Assembly (NCBI GenBank): GCA_900471485.1
Contig: UCEU01000033.1
Coordinates: 1 to 64,000 of the forward strand
Length of the DNA stretch: 64,000 bases
Direction of reading: 5' to 3'
Source: Hyphomicrobiales bacterium
GTDB lineage: Bacteria; Pseudomonadota; Alphaproteobacteria; Rhizobiales; Rhizobiaceae
Shown: positions 18,005-27,006 of the stretch, piece after piece
Position numbering within the stretch: position 1 is the first letter of the stretch
How the letters are laid out: each line of letters starts with the position of its first letter
Position numbers and translations under genes: made by a program
The notes under the pieces: model-generated
Told to the model about the DNA's origin: nothing
Database searches by the model: none
Seen by the model: the letters and a program-made list of their open reading frames with translations, nothing else

Positions 18005-18110
18005 TATTGCTGGTTCTAACGATTGCAGAAGGTCGGGAACTTTGAGTGTGGCGGCACGTTTTGAACTCATACACCAGCCACAACAAGGCTATTCCAAAGG
18101 AGGAACAACC

Positions 18111-18503
18111 ATGCTGCACCAGGACGCTGACAACACCCGCCGCGACCCGAATGTCAAGGATACGCCGACGCTGATTGCCAGCGACAGGGTGGAAGGCACC
18201 CGGGTCTATGGCGCCGACGGCAAGCATATCGGTTCGATCGAACGCCTGATTCTCGGCAAGCAGGATGGCCGCGTTGCTTACGCCGTCCTCAGCTTTGGCG
18301 GCTTCATGGGCATCGGCCACGATCACTATCCGCTGCCCTGGGAAAAGCTGACCTACGATACCCAACTTGACGGCTATCGCATCGATCTCACCAAGGAGCA
18401 GATCGAAGGCGCGCCGAGTTATTCGGACGATGATGACAGCTGGTACAACGATAACGGTCGCCGCGTCTACGACTACTACGGCGTACCGCCCTACTGGATG
18501 TAA
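18111..18503 (+). CDS. PRC-barrel domain protein
   Basis: 130 residues. After a polar N-terminus, a PRC-barrel fold is clear: LIASDRVEGTRVYGADGKHIGSIERLILGKQDGRVAYAVLSFGGFMGIGHDHYPLPWEKL. The C-terminus is Asp/Tyr-rich (SYSDDDDSWYNDNGRRVYDYYG). AAAGGAGG precedes the ATG at 18111, a very strong site, suggesting high expression. Such proteins are often stress-induced in rhizobia; the molecular role is unknown. It has its own terminator. Confidence 0.85.
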   Translation: MLHQDADNTRRDPNVKDTPTLIASDRVEGTRVYGADGKHIGSIERLILGKQDGRVAYAVLSFGGFMGIGHDHYPLPWEKLTYDTQLDGYRIDLTKEQIEGAPSYSDDDDSWYNDNGRRVYDYYGVPPYWM

Positions 18504-18591
18504 TACCGTCCGATGTGCACGGTGAGTACCGCGCACATGCCGCCTGATCCGTGCTTCTTCCTGGCAGGATATGGCGGATATGTACTGGATG

Positions 18592-18616
18592 GGCCCCGTC
18601 GTTGACGGGGCCTTTT
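18592..18616 (+). terminator. Terminator of the PRC-barrel gene
   Basis: GGCCCCGTC (18592-18600), loop GTT, GACGGGGCC (18604-18612), then TTTTC. The last bases touch the stop codon of the convergent beta-mannosidase gene. Confidence 0.85.
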
Positions 18617-21084
18617 CAGTGTCCAGACGCTCTCTGCTGCGCAACCAAGTCGTTGGCCGAGCGCAACACCTTGCCCAACACGATGTCGCCGGCGGTGACT
18701 GCCGCTGATGTCGCCACCTTGAACACATGGCTCTCGCCCGGCAGCAGGGTGATCAGCATCGTGTCGATGACTGTAGCGGGATCGAGGCGGTCGGCCATCA
18801 GGCATAGATCCTTCAGGAAGCTAACCGCCGTCACCTTGATCTCGCAGCCGTCGGCGCTTGCGGTCACCACGATATCGGCTTTCGGCGCCGGCAGCTTCAG
18901 GTCGATATCCTCGACGAAATAGTGGAACGCGCGGCGGTCGAGCATGTCGACGACGATCACCTCGTCGGTTGCGTCCCCTGATGTCGCGACGTCAGCCGGC
19001 AACGGGAACGGCTTTGCCTCGAAACGATCGCAAAGGTGTCGCCAGAACTCGAATTCCGCCAGCACCGTGCCGTCGAGCCTGAGGCGCTTGCCCGAAATCT
19101 TCGCCCGCCAGAACAGGGTTCGTTCGTTCACCGCGACAGCCGCCAGCCCGCCATCACGAGGCTGGATGGTCAGGAGCCTGGGGTCGAAGGCTTGGCGCAT
19201 CGCATACCACAACGGCTTGCGCCGCCCGGCGGAATCGAGCGCCGACCAGGACGTCACCGGCCAGCAGTCGTTGAACTGCCAGACGACGGCGCCCTTGCAG
19301 ATGTCGCGATGCGAGCGCATGTGCTCGATGGCGAAGCGGATCGCCCGCGCCTGGTTGAGCTGGGTGGCGAAGTGCCAGTCCTCCATCGTTTGCGGCTCCG
19401 GCAGATGCCCCGCCAGTCCACGGATCAGCTTGTCGTTGCCAAGTGTTGCCTTCTGATGGTGGAAGACGCCGTTCGACACCGGCGTCAGCGGTGCGTCGTG
19501 CACGCTCTCCTGCAGCGTCGCCCAGTTCGGAGGCGCCTGCCAGCCGAACTCCGAGCAGAAGCGCGGGATGTAGTTGCTGTAGACCTCGTAGCCCACATCG
19601 TTCCAGACATCCCATATGTGCTTGCAGCCATGCGCATCGGCATTCGGCTCGATCTCCATGCTGCCGGAATAGGGGCTGCCGGGATAGTAGGGCCGCGCCG
19701 GGTCGAGCTCGGCGCAGAGCCTCGGCAGGATATCGAGATAATAGCCGAGGCCCCAGCTTTCCTCCGGCTTGATCACCGGCCGCCAGCCCCACTCGTCGAA
19801 ACCCCAGATATTCTCGTTGTTGCCGTTCCAGACGATGAGCGACGGGTGCGGCATCAGCCGCACGACGTTGTCGCGCACTTCGGCCTCCACCTCGGAGCGC
19901 AGCGGCTCCTCCTCCGGGTAGGCGGCGCAGGCAAACAGGAAGTCCTGCCACACCAGCATGCCTGCCCGGTCGCAGGCCTCGTAGAACTCGTCGCGCTCGA
20001 AGATCCCGCCGCCCCAGACACGCAACAGGTTGATGTTGGCGGCCTTCGCCTCCTCGATACGCGAAGCGTAGCGATCGGCGGTCACGCGCGACGGGAAGCA
20101 GTCGTCGGGGATCCAGTTGGCCCCGCAGGCAAAGATCGGCACGTCGTTGATGACGAAGGTGAATGCGGAACCGTGTTCGTCCTCGCCGGTGTCGAGCCGC
20201 AGCGAACGAAAGCCGATTTCCTTCGAATAGCTGTCGAGCAAGTCGTCGCTCTTACCATCTCGCAGTTCCAGCTGAAGGGGATAGAGCGGTTGCGCGCCAA
20301 GATGATGCGGCCACCATAGCTGCGGCGAGGGCATGGTAAGCTCGAAGCTGACATCGTCCGCTCCCGCGGCGATGGCGATCTCGCGTTCCTCGCCGCCGAT
20401 CCGCGCAATCAGCCGGCAATCAGCCCGCTCGCCCTGTCGCGCCAGGTTCGCGTTCACGCGCACGAGCCCGTCTCCACCCGCAAGCGTCGCCGAGACCCGT
20501 GTCTCCGCCAACCGCGCGCGCTCCCAGCTTTCCAGCCGCACCGGCTTCCAGACCCCTGACGTAACCAGCGTCGGACCCCAGTCCCAGCCGAAATTGCAGG
20601 CCATCTTGCGCATCAGGTTGCCGGGGCCGGGATAGTTGTTCGGTCGATAACCGTAGATCGCTTCCATCTCCGCGCCATAGGCATAGGCCGAGCGGAAGGT
20701 GACGCTGAGCTCGTTTTCGCCATCGATCAGGCGCTCCGATACATCGAAGCGATAGGTTCGGTGCATGTTGAACGTCCGGCCGATCTCCTCGCCGTTGAGG
20801 GTGACCGTGGCGATCGTGTCGAGCCCGTCGAACACCAGCTCCCGCACCTTGCCGTCGTTATTTTTGGCGTCGAAAGTGCAGCGATAGGTCCAGTCCTGCC
20901 TGCCGATCCAGTCGTTGGTGATCTCGTTGACATCGATATAGGGATCGGGGATCAGCCGCTGCGCCAGAAGGTCGAGATGCACGCAGCCGGGCACGGCGGC
21001 GGGAATTTTCTTGGGTAGATCCGGGCGATCTGTAACGTTGCAGTAAAGCGACCAGCCGCTGTTCAGTTCGGTTTTCTCGATCAT
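18616..21084 (-). CDS. Beta-mannosidase (glycoside hydrolase family 2)
   Basis: 822 residues without signal peptide, so probably cytoplasmic. N-terminal jelly roll (WSLYCNV...VPGCVHLDLL...DWTYRCTFD), immunoglobulin-like region, then the catalytic barrel with NLLRVWGGGIFERDEFYEACDRAGMLVWQDFLFACAAYP. The acid/base glutamate is in VWNGNNEN (about E414) and the nucleophile in SEFGWQAP (about E502). It removes terminal beta-linked mannose from oligosaccharides. Twelve bases separate it from the VOC gene upstream, so they are likely cotranscribed. Confidence 0.9.
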   Translation of the reverse strand: MIEKTELNSGWSLYCNVTDRPDLPKKIPAAVPGCVHLDLLAQRLIPDPYIDVNEITNDWIGRQDWTYRCTFDAKNNDGKVRELVFDGLDTIATVTLNGEEIGRTFNMHRTYRFDVSERLIDGENELSVTFRSAYAYGAEMEAIYGYRPNNYPGPGNLMRKMACNFGWDWGPTLVTSGVWKPVRLESWERARLAETRVSATLAGGDGLVRVNANLARQGERADCRLIARIGGEEREIAIAAGADDVSFELTMPSPQLWWPHHLGAQPLYPLQLELRDGKSDDLLDSYSKEIGFRSLRLDTGEDEHGSAFTFVINDVPIFACGANWIPDDCFPSRVTADRYASRIEEAKAANINLLRVWGGGIFERDEFYEACDRAGMLVWQDFLFACAAYPEEEPLRSEVEAEVRDNVVRLMPHPSLIVWNGNNENIWGFDEWGWRPVIKPEESWGLGYYLDILPRLCAELDPARPYYPGSPYSGSMEIEPNADAHGCKHIWDVWNDVGYEVYSNYIPRFCSEFGWQAPPNWATLQESVHDAPLTPVSNGVFHHQKATLGNDKLIRGLAGHLPEPQTMEDWHFATQLNQARAIRFAIEHMRSHRDICKGAVVWQFNDCWPVTSWSALDSAGRRKPLWYAMRQAFDPRLLTIQPRDGGLAAVAVNERTLFWRAKISGKRLRLDGTVLAEFEFWRHLCDRFEAKPFPLPADVATSGDATDEVIVVDMLDRRAFHYFVEDIDLKLPAPKADIVVTASADGCEIKVTAVSFLKDLCLMADRLDPATVIDTMLITLLPGESHVFKVATSAAVTAGDIVLGKVLRSANDLVAQQRASGH

Positions 21085-21096
21085 CGGTGAGAGCTC

Positions 21097-21492
21097 TTAG
21101 AGGTAGCGGCCGTGGCGCTGCAGGACTTCGATCTTGTAGCCGTCGGGATCGGTGATGAAGAAGAAAAGCGCCAGCAGCTTGCCGTCGCGGTTCAGCTCCA
21201 CGATCTTGCCGGGGTTGAGCCCGGCCGTCGTCAGCCGCTCGTGCTCGGTCTTCAGTTCGTCCACCGAGACGGCGAGATGGCCGTAGCCATTGCCGAGGTC
21301 GTAGGGTGCAGTGTGCCCCTTGTTGACAGTCAGTTCCAGCTCGAACCCGGTCTCGGCATTGGAGAGGTAGATCAGCGTGAAGGTGTCGAAATCGATGCGG
21401 TCGGCGACCTCGAGGCCAAACACCGTGCGATAGAACGACACGGAGCGCGCCTCGTCGAGAACGCGGATCATCGAATGGATCATCTTGGCCAA
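21097..21492 (-). CDS. Lactoylglutathione lyase-like VOC protein
   Basis: 131 residues, one glyoxalase I-type domain pair: MIHSMIRVLDEARSVSFYRTVFGLEVADR, ELELTVNKG, GYGHLAVSVDEL and FFFITDPDGYKIEVLQR. Metal ligands expected for GloA (His in the first strand, Glu in FELEL, His in GHLAV, Glu in KIEVL) are all present, so methylglyoxal detoxification is plausible. Some members of this group have other substrates. It lies between the osmoprotectant transporter and beta-mannosidase on one strand, 48 and 12 bases away. Confidence 0.8.
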   Translation of the reverse strand: MAKMIHSMIRVLDEARSVSFYRTVFGLEVADRIDFDTFTLIYLSNAETGFELELTVNKGHTAPYDLGNGYGHLAVSVDELKTEHERLTTAGLNPGKIVELNRDGKLLALFFFITDPDGYKIEVLQRHGRYL

Positions 21493-21540
21493 GGGCTGCC
21501 TCCAGCATGCGATATGTGCTGAGCTTTGGTAGCCGCTGGC

Positions 21541-22290
21541 TCACGCCGGGCGCAAGCCAATTCTGCGCGAAATCCCGCTTTCGATGATGCCGAGCGCATC
21601 GTAGATCAGCACCGCCATCAGGCCGACGATCAGGCCGCCCTGCAGGATGAAGGCGGTGTTATCGGAGATCAGTCCGGCAATGATTACCTCGCCGAGCCCC
21701 TTCGCCGCCACCGTCGACCCGATCGTCGCCGTCCCGATGTTGATCACGGTTGCCACCTTCAGTCCTTCGAGGATGAGGGGCAGGGCGAGCGGCAGCTCCA
21801 CGCGGAAAAGCCGCTGCATCGCGCTCATGCCCATGCCGTCGGCGGCTTCCAGTATCGATGCCGGCACCTGCCGCAGGCCGGACACCGTGTTTTCGAAGAT
21901 CGGCAGCAATCCATAGAGAAAAAGCGCGATCAGTGTCGGGCCTGCGCCGAAGCCGGTGGCCGGCACCGCGAGCGCCAGAACCGCGACCGGCGGAAAGGTC
22001 TGGCCGGCATTGGCGATGGCGCGCGACAATGGCAGGAAATCCTCGCCGCTCTTGCGGGTCACGAAGACGCCGCCGAGAATGGCGAGCACGGCGCTGCCGA
22101 CAATCGAGATGGCGACAAGATAGAGATGCGCGGCGGCCAGTGCCGGCAGGCTGTTCTGGGTGTAGACGGCGGGCGCGTTGTTGTTGGTGAGCGGCACCAG
22201 CAAGAAGGAAAGCCACTCGGTCCTGAAGAGCAGGATCAAGAGCAGCGCAAGCGCCGTCACGCGAAAGAGATTGGCGACGACGTGCTTCAT
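21541..22290 (-). CDS. Osmoprotectant ABC transporter permease (YehW/OpuCD type)
   Basis: 249 residues, about six membrane helices, with the coupling segment PILEAADGMGMSAMQRLFRVELPLALPLILEGLK (EAA loop). Together with the gene at 23228 it forms the membrane pore of a glycine-betaine/choline-type importer. The start overlaps the ATPase stop by four bases (ATGA). The ligand cannot be fixed: glycine betaine, choline, carnitine or a related quaternary amine. Confidence 0.82.
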   Translation of the reverse strand: MKHVVANLFRVTALALLLILLFRTEWLSFLLVPLTNNNAPAVYTQNSLPALAAAHLYLVAISIVGSAVLAILGGVFVTRKSGEDFLPLSRAIANAGQTFPPVAVLALAVPATGFGAGPTLIALFLYGLLPIFENTVSGLRQVPASILEAADGMGMSAMQRLFRVELPLALPLILEGLKVATVINIGTATIGSTVAAKGLGEVIIAGLISDNTAFILQGGLIVGLMAVLIYDALGIIESGISRRIGLRPA

Positions 22291-23231
22291 GCCTTGCGGC
22301 CCAGCTCAAGAAGTCGCGCCATCGAGATCGAACCGACAGGAGCCTTGGCGGCGTCCTGCACGGCCGCCTCGTCGATCCCCTGCCAGATCATCTCGGCCAG
22401 AGCATCACGCAGGCTGAGCGATTGCGGCAGCGCGTGGTTCAGCCCGGTCTTCGCCGGCGCCATGCTGTCCTTCAGCGACAGCAGCGACATCAGCTTCAGG
22501 GCGCGGTCGGATGTGCCGGTCAGCTGCTGCACGAAGGGATCGGCCGGCTCCGTCAGGATCTTCTCCGGCGTCGAGCACTGCAAGAGTTTGCCGCCGCTCA
22601 TGACCGCGATCTGGTTGCCGAGGTGAAAGGCCTCGTCCATGTCGTGGGTGACGAGAATGACCGTCGTGCCGAACTGCTTCTGGATCGCCAGCAGATCGTC
22701 CTGCGCCTTGCCGCGAATGACGGGATCGAGCGCGCCGAACGGTTCATCCATCAGGAGCAGTTCCGGCTCCGCAGCCAGCGCGCGCGCCACGCCGACGCGC
22801 TGCTGCTGCCCGCCGGAAAGCTGGTGCGGATATTTCTCCGCGAACGTCGCCGGCTCGAGATTGAATAGCCCCAGCAGCTCGTTCACGCGGCCGTCGATCC
22901 GCGCCGTATCCCAGCCGAGAAGCTGCGGCACGGTCGCGATGTTCTGCGCCACCGTGCGGTGCGGAAACAGGCCGTGTCCCTGGATCGCATAGCCGATCTT
23001 GCGCCGCAACTCGGTCACGGGCGCATTTATGACGTTCTGGCCGTTGACGAAAATCTCACCCTCGGTGATCGGCACCAGCCGGTTGATCATCCGCATCAGC
23101 GTCGATTTGCCCGAACCCGAGGTGCCGACGATAACGGTGATCGACCCCTTCTCGACACTCATCGATACGTTGTCGACGACGGTGGCGTTGCCGTAGCGCT
23201 TGGTGACGTTGCGGATTTCGATCATGCTCAT
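22287..23231 (-). CDS. Osmoprotectant ABC transporter ATP-binding protein (YehX/OpuCA type)
   Basis: 314 residues. Walker A GTSGSGKST, Q-loop AIQGHGLFPHRTV, signature LSGGQQQRVGVARAL and Walker B LLMDEPFGALDP are intact. Behind the ABC domain, 70 residues replace the paired CBS domains of OpuCA with a degenerate remnant. It overlaps both flanking permease genes by ATGA. A longer reading frame upstream of 23231 runs out of frame through the permease and is not coding. Confidence 0.85.
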   Translation of the reverse strand: MSMIEIRNVTKRYGNATVVDNVSMSVEKGSITVIVGTSGSGKSTLMRMINRLVPITEGEIFVNGQNVINAPVTELRRKIGYAIQGHGLFPHRTVAQNIATVPQLLGWDTARIDGRVNELLGLFNLEPATFAEKYPHQLSGGQQQRVGVARALAAEPELLLMDEPFGALDPVIRGKAQDDLLAIQKQFGTTVILVTHDMDEAFHLGNQIAVMSGGKLLQCSTPEKILTEPADPFVQQLTGTSDRALKLMSLLSLKDSMAPAKTGLNHALPQSLSLRDALAEMIWQGIDEAAVQDAAKAPVGSISMARLLELGRKA

Positions 23232-24394
23232 GCGGCGGTTCCCCGTATGCTGTCGATGACCGCATCCAGGATGACGGCCGAGGAAAAGGCGAAGAGGACG
23301 GTCGGCACGGCGCCGAGCAGCACGAGGTCCATGGCTGTCTGGCCGAGACCCTGGAAGATGAAGATGCCGAATCCGCCGCCGCCGATCAGCGCCGCGACCG
23401 TCACCAGCCCGATCGCCTGCACCAGCACGATGCGGATGCCCGTGAGAATGACGGGAAAGGCGAGCGGCAGGTCGATGCCAACAAGGATCTGGCGGCGCGT
23501 CAGTCCCATGCCGGCCGCCGCGTCGCGCACCGAGGGGTCGACGCCCTGCAGGCCGACGACGGTATTGGCGACGATCGGAAGCAGCGAATAGAGCACCAGC
23601 GCGATCAGCGCCGGGGCGGCGCCGATGCCGCGAATGCCAAGCGCGGCGGCTACCGGCACATGCGTGGCGAGGTAGCCGAGCGGCAGCATCAGCAGGCCGA
23701 AGAGCGCAAGGCTCGGGATCGTCTGGATCAGGCTCAAGCCTTGCAGCACCGCGGCCCGCAGCTTGGGAACCCAGAAGCAGACGATGCCGAGTGGCAATCC
23801 GATCAGGATGGCGATGACGAGCGAGCCGAAGGCGAGAAGCATGTGCGCCACCGCTTCCGTCCAGAACTGCGCGGAGCGCGTCGCGAATTCCTTGAGGATC
23901 GAAAGGCTGTCCAGAAGCCCCGAAGAGAGGAAGACCGCCAGCAGCGCCGTATAGGCGGCGAGTGCCGCGATCCGCATCCAGGGCTTGAGCCTGATCTTCA
24001 CCAGCGCATCGGAGATGACGAGGCCGATGACGGCAAACAGCACCCAGAACCCGCCGCCCGGCGTCATCCGCGCGGCATTGCTGCCCGCGGGCGTGAACCC
24101 GGTCGCGACCAGGCCGATAGCGGCGATCAGCGCGGCAAGGCAGAGCGTGGAGATGACGAGCCGCAGCGCCGCGTTGCGCAGCAACAGGGCCGCGAGCGCG
24201 GTCAGGATGAGAAGCAGGGTGAGGGCGATGACGGAAGGCTGGTCGAGAAGCTGCGTCAGCAGCATCGGCTTGCCGGCTGCGATGCGGTTCGCCTTGACGT
24301 AGATGAAGGGAAGAAGCGCCGTTGCAATCACGCCGGCGGCAGCGAGCACCAGGCCGAGCCGGTCCAGCTTGCGGACCGCTAAGGTTTCGTCCAT
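23228..24394 (-). CDS. Osmoprotectant ABC transporter permease with long N-terminus (YehY type)
   Basis: 388 residues. The N-terminal 170 residues form extra membrane segments (AAAGVIATALLPFIYV, VIALTLLLILTALAALLL and others), as in YehY, and the C-terminal part is the transport domain with the EAA loop DPSVRDAAAGMGLTRRQILVGIDLPLAFPVILTGIR. It probably pairs with the shorter permease. It is second in a four-gene leftward operon. Confidence 0.82.
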   Translation of the reverse strand: MDETLAVRKLDRLGLVLAAAGVIATALLPFIYVKANRIAAGKPMLLTQLLDQPSVIALTLLLILTALAALLLRNAALRLVISTLCLAALIAAIGLVATGFTPAGSNAARMTPGGGFWVLFAVIGLVISDALVKIRLKPWMRIAALAAYTALLAVFLSSGLLDSLSILKEFATRSAQFWTEAVAHMLLAFGSLVIAILIGLPLGIVCFWVPKLRAAVLQGLSLIQTIPSLALFGLLMLPLGYLATHVPVAAALGIRGIGAAPALIALVLYSLLPIVANTVVGLQGVDPSVRDAAAGMGLTRRQILVGIDLPLAFPVILTGIRIVLVQAIGLVTVAALIGGGGFGIFIFQGLGQTAMDLVLLGAVPTVLFAFSSAVILDAVIDSIRGTAA

Positions 24395-24421
24395 CGATCC
24401 ATCCTGTCCTGAAGGAATAGG

Positions 24422-24445
24422 GCTCCGCCCTTTGCAAGGCGGAGC
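24422..24445. terminator. Intra-operon hairpin after the osmoprotectant-binding gene
   Basis: GCTCCGCC (24422-24429) pairs with GGCGGAGC (24438-24445). It lies between the binding-protein stop (24456) and the permease start (24394), with no T-run, so it fits 3'-end protection or partial termination. Confidence 0.55.
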
Positions 24446-24455
24446 GTCGAGGTCT

Positions 24456-25364
24456 CTACTTCAGGAAACCCTTTTCCTTCAGATAACCTTCGGCCACCGA
24501 CTTGGCAGGCTCGCCATCGACCTGGATCTTGCCGTTGAGCGTGCGCAGGTCGTCAGCCGTCAGGCCCTTGAAGATCGGCGCCAGCACTTCCTCGATCTTC
24601 GGATTGGCCTTCAGCACTTCCTCGCGGATAATAGGCGTCGGCGCGTAGACCTGCTGGACGCTCTTGTCGTCTTCGAGGACCGTGAGCTCTGCAGCCGCGA
24701 TCGCGCCGTCGGTGCCGTAGACCATGGCGGTGTTGACCCCGTTGGTCTGGTCGGCCGCCGCCTTGATCGTGGCGGCCGTGTCGCCACCGGAGAGAACCAC
24801 CATCTGGTCCGGCTTCAGCTGGAAGCCGTAGGTCGTCTGGAAGGCGGGGAGCGCACCGGCGGAATTGACGAACTCGGCCGAAGCGGCGAGCTTTGCCGCG
24901 CCGCCGCCGGCAACCCATTTGCCGAAGTCAGACATGGATTTCAGGTTGTTCGGCCCGGCCACGTCGCTGCGAACGGCAAGTGCCCAGGTGTTGTTGGCGG
25001 GCGAGGGCGTCAGCCAGACGATCTTGTTGGCGTCGTAGTCGAGCTTCTTGGCAAGCTCGTAACCCTGGTCGATGTTCTTCCAGGCCGCATCGTCGGCCTT
25101 GTTGAAGAAGAAGCCGGCATTGCCGGTGTATTCGGGATAGATGTCGATTTCGCCTGCCGTGATTGCCTTGCGCACGACCGGCGTGGCGCCGAGCGCGACA
25201 CGGTCCTGTGTCTTGATGCCGTTGGCATTGAGCGCCAGCGCGATCATGTTGCCGAGCAGTGTTCCTTCCGTATCGATTTTCGATGAAACGACGACGTCTG
25301 CAGCATGGGCCGCGCCTGCCGCGAAAGCGGAGAGCGAGACGGCAAGTGCGAATTTCTTCAGCAT
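24456..25364 (-). CDS. Osmoprotectant-binding periplasmic protein (OsmF/YehZ, OpuAC family)
   Basis: 302 residues with a Sec signal peptide (MLKKFALAVSLSAFAAGAAHA, cut before ADVVVSSK). The mature part matches type 2 betaine/choline-binding proteins: VSSKIDTEGTLLGNMIALALNANG, EIDIYPEYTGNAGFFF, SPANNTWALAVR and LRTLNGKIQVDGEPAKSVAEGYLKEKGFL. AAGGGGAC precedes the ATG at 25364. First gene of the transporter operon. Confidence 0.86.
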   Translation of the reverse strand: MLKKFALAVSLSAFAAGAAHAADVVVSSKIDTEGTLLGNMIALALNANGIKTQDRVALGATPVVRKAITAGEIDIYPEYTGNAGFFFNKADDAAWKNIDQGYELAKKLDYDANKIVWLTPSPANNTWALAVRSDVAGPNNLKSMSDFGKWVAGGGAAKLAASAEFVNSAGALPAFQTTYGFQLKPDQMVVLSGGDTAATIKAAADQTNGVNTAMVYGTDGAIAAAELTVLEDDKSVQQVYAPTPIIREEVLKANPKIEEVLAPIFKGLTADDLRTLNGKIQVDGEPAKSVAEGYLKEKGFLK

Positions 25365-25781
25365 GGAGTGTCCCCTTGTTTTAACAGTGTAAACCCCCGA
25401 GATGCCTCCACTGGAAACCACCGCGGATAAAAATGCCGGTAAAGGCAGCGCGCTGCCGTCACCACAGAAATGCGTGCGTCATGGAAATAGCGTGCATGCC
25501 CGAAAAATCGATGCAGGCTCCCCCAGTTTTGCGAATGCGCGGCGATTATGACGTTGAACGGGATCGCTTGCGCGCAATCGCATTCCGTTTTGCAGCGCCG
25601 CCGCGATTTGTTTTTGTTCCCTTGGTCGTCTCCGGGATATCGGGTGCTCTCGTGCGGTTCTTCTGCCGCGGCCCCATTTATCTCGTAGGTGAACGATAGC
25701 CGCCCCTTGTCGCAAGAGGGATATCTTTTTTGGCGAACACACCATATCGTTCGGTTTTTCAGCTTGTTACGGAGAGAACGA
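25365..25781. other. 417-base divergent intergenic region
   Basis: Lies between the osmoprotectant operon and the double-HTH regulator and should hold both promoters. A rightward frame at 25433-25699 has no ribosome site or family likeness. I could not single out an operator. Confidence 0.45.
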
Positions 25782-26975
25782 TTGCAGCTCGGCACGGTGT
25801 TCATTGCCTCGCATGTGCTCTCTTCGGGATCGATACGCGAAACGGCGCGGCAGCTGTCGCTGGCCGCGTCGACAGTCTCGACCGCGATCCGCAATCTCGA
25901 AACCGAACTTGCCATCAAGCTCACCGAGCGCAGTTCGGGGGAACTGGTGACGCTGCTTGCCAGCGGCAAGGTGCGCGAGGGATTGGCGCCGATCGTTGAG
26001 GCCGCCGAGCAGCTGGGGGCCGATATGGATCATGGCGCGCCGTCGCGCATCGCGATCAAGATCGCCACCATGGAGCGGTTCATGGAGGTCGCCGACCAGG
26101 GGAGCATCAATCGCGCCGCGCGCCGGCTGAAGCTCGGCCAGCCGCAACTCTCCCTGCAGATCGCGACCTTGGAGAAGACCTTCGGCCGGACGCTGTTCGA
26201 ACGTCAGGCGCATGGCTCGGCTCTCACCCCGGAAGGCCAGCGAATCTACGCTGCCTTCTCGACGATCTGCCAGGCATGGAACGAGCTGAAATCTTCGGCG
26301 GACGAGCGCTACCAGCGTAGCGCCAGGGCGCTGCGCATCGGTTCGATCATCCCGACAGGCTCGGAAAGCTGGGTGGCGCGTTGCCTAGGTGCGCTGGTGT
26401 CGGAATGGAACCTGCGACGCAACAAGAATGCCATCTCGCTGATGCTGATGACGGCCGACGACCTCCGGGAAGCGCTGAAATCCGGCCGTATCGACGTGGC
26501 GATCCTCGACTCGATCTTCGGGCTCGAAAGCTTCAAGCACCGCGAATTGCTTCAGACCGACATGGTGGTGATCGCGCCCCCGCATAGCCGGGAGACATCG
26601 GTTGCCGAACTCGTCGCCAGCCACCCCATCTGCACGCCGAGCCCGCGCACCGGCCTCGGCCACGCCGCCATGACGCTGAACCGCGAACGCTCCGCCAACC
26701 GCCGGCTGCGTGACCGCGACATCACGGCGGCGGATTCGCTGCCCGTCATCGTCGATCTGGTCGCCAGTCACGGCTATATCTCGTTTCTCGGGCGGGTGAG
26801 CGCCATGCCGATCGCGGACAGGGTCAGGATCGTCGATCTCGATGACAATGTGCCGATGTCCTACCACGTCGCCTTCAACCACCGCGACGCGTCGGCCGAA
26901 GCGAGCGCGATGATCATCGATCTCGTTGCCGGCATCGTTGCGAAACCTGCCGCGCGGCGGGCATCCGTCGCATGA
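25782..26975 (+). CDS. LysR-like regulator with two tandem HTH domains
   Basis: Two LysR-type winged helices in series. The first, SGSIRETARQLSLAASTVSTAIRNLETELAIKLTERSSG, is followed about 65 residues later by QGSINRAARRLKLGQPQLSLQIATLEKTFGRTLFERQAHGSALTPEG. A periplasmic-binding-like effector domain follows (LRIGSIIPTGSES... to RVRIVDLDDNVPMSYHVAF). Normal LysR proteins have one HTH and about 300 residues; this has about 397. I prefer the TTG at 25782 because GGAGAG lies just ahead; a GTG at 25689 would add 31 residues without a site. Divergent from the osmoprotectant operon, its likely target. Confidence 0.78.
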   Translation: MQLGTVFIASHVLSSGSIRETARQLSLAASTVSTAIRNLETELAIKLTERSSGELVTLLASGKVREGLAPIVEAAEQLGADMDHGAPSRIAIKIATMERFMEVADQGSINRAARRLKLGQPQLSLQIATLEKTFGRTLFERQAHGSALTPEGQRIYAAFSTICQAWNELKSSADERYQRSARALRIGSIIPTGSESWVARCLGALVSEWNLRRNKNAISLMLMTADDLREALKSGRIDVAILDSIFGLESFKHRELLQTDMVVIAPPHSRETSVAELVASHPICTPSPRTGLGHAAMTLNRERSANRRLRDRDITAADSLPVIVDLVASHGYISFLGRVSAMPIADRVRIVDLDDNVPMSYHVAFNHRDASAEASAMIIDLVAGIVAKPAARRASVA

Positions 26976-27006
26976 ATGATAGAAGATCCAGAGGGGAAAC
27001 AGGAAC

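Noticed and set aside
22287..24437. Leftward 716-codon frame that looks like a permease-ATPase fusion
   Set aside because: Upstream of 23231 the translation is Arg/Ala-rich noise; the true permease is in another frame and overlaps the ATPase start by ATGA.
25433..25699. Rightward 88-codon frame in the gap before the double-HTH regulator
   Set aside because: No ribosome site, no family likeness, and it lies where two promoters are expected.
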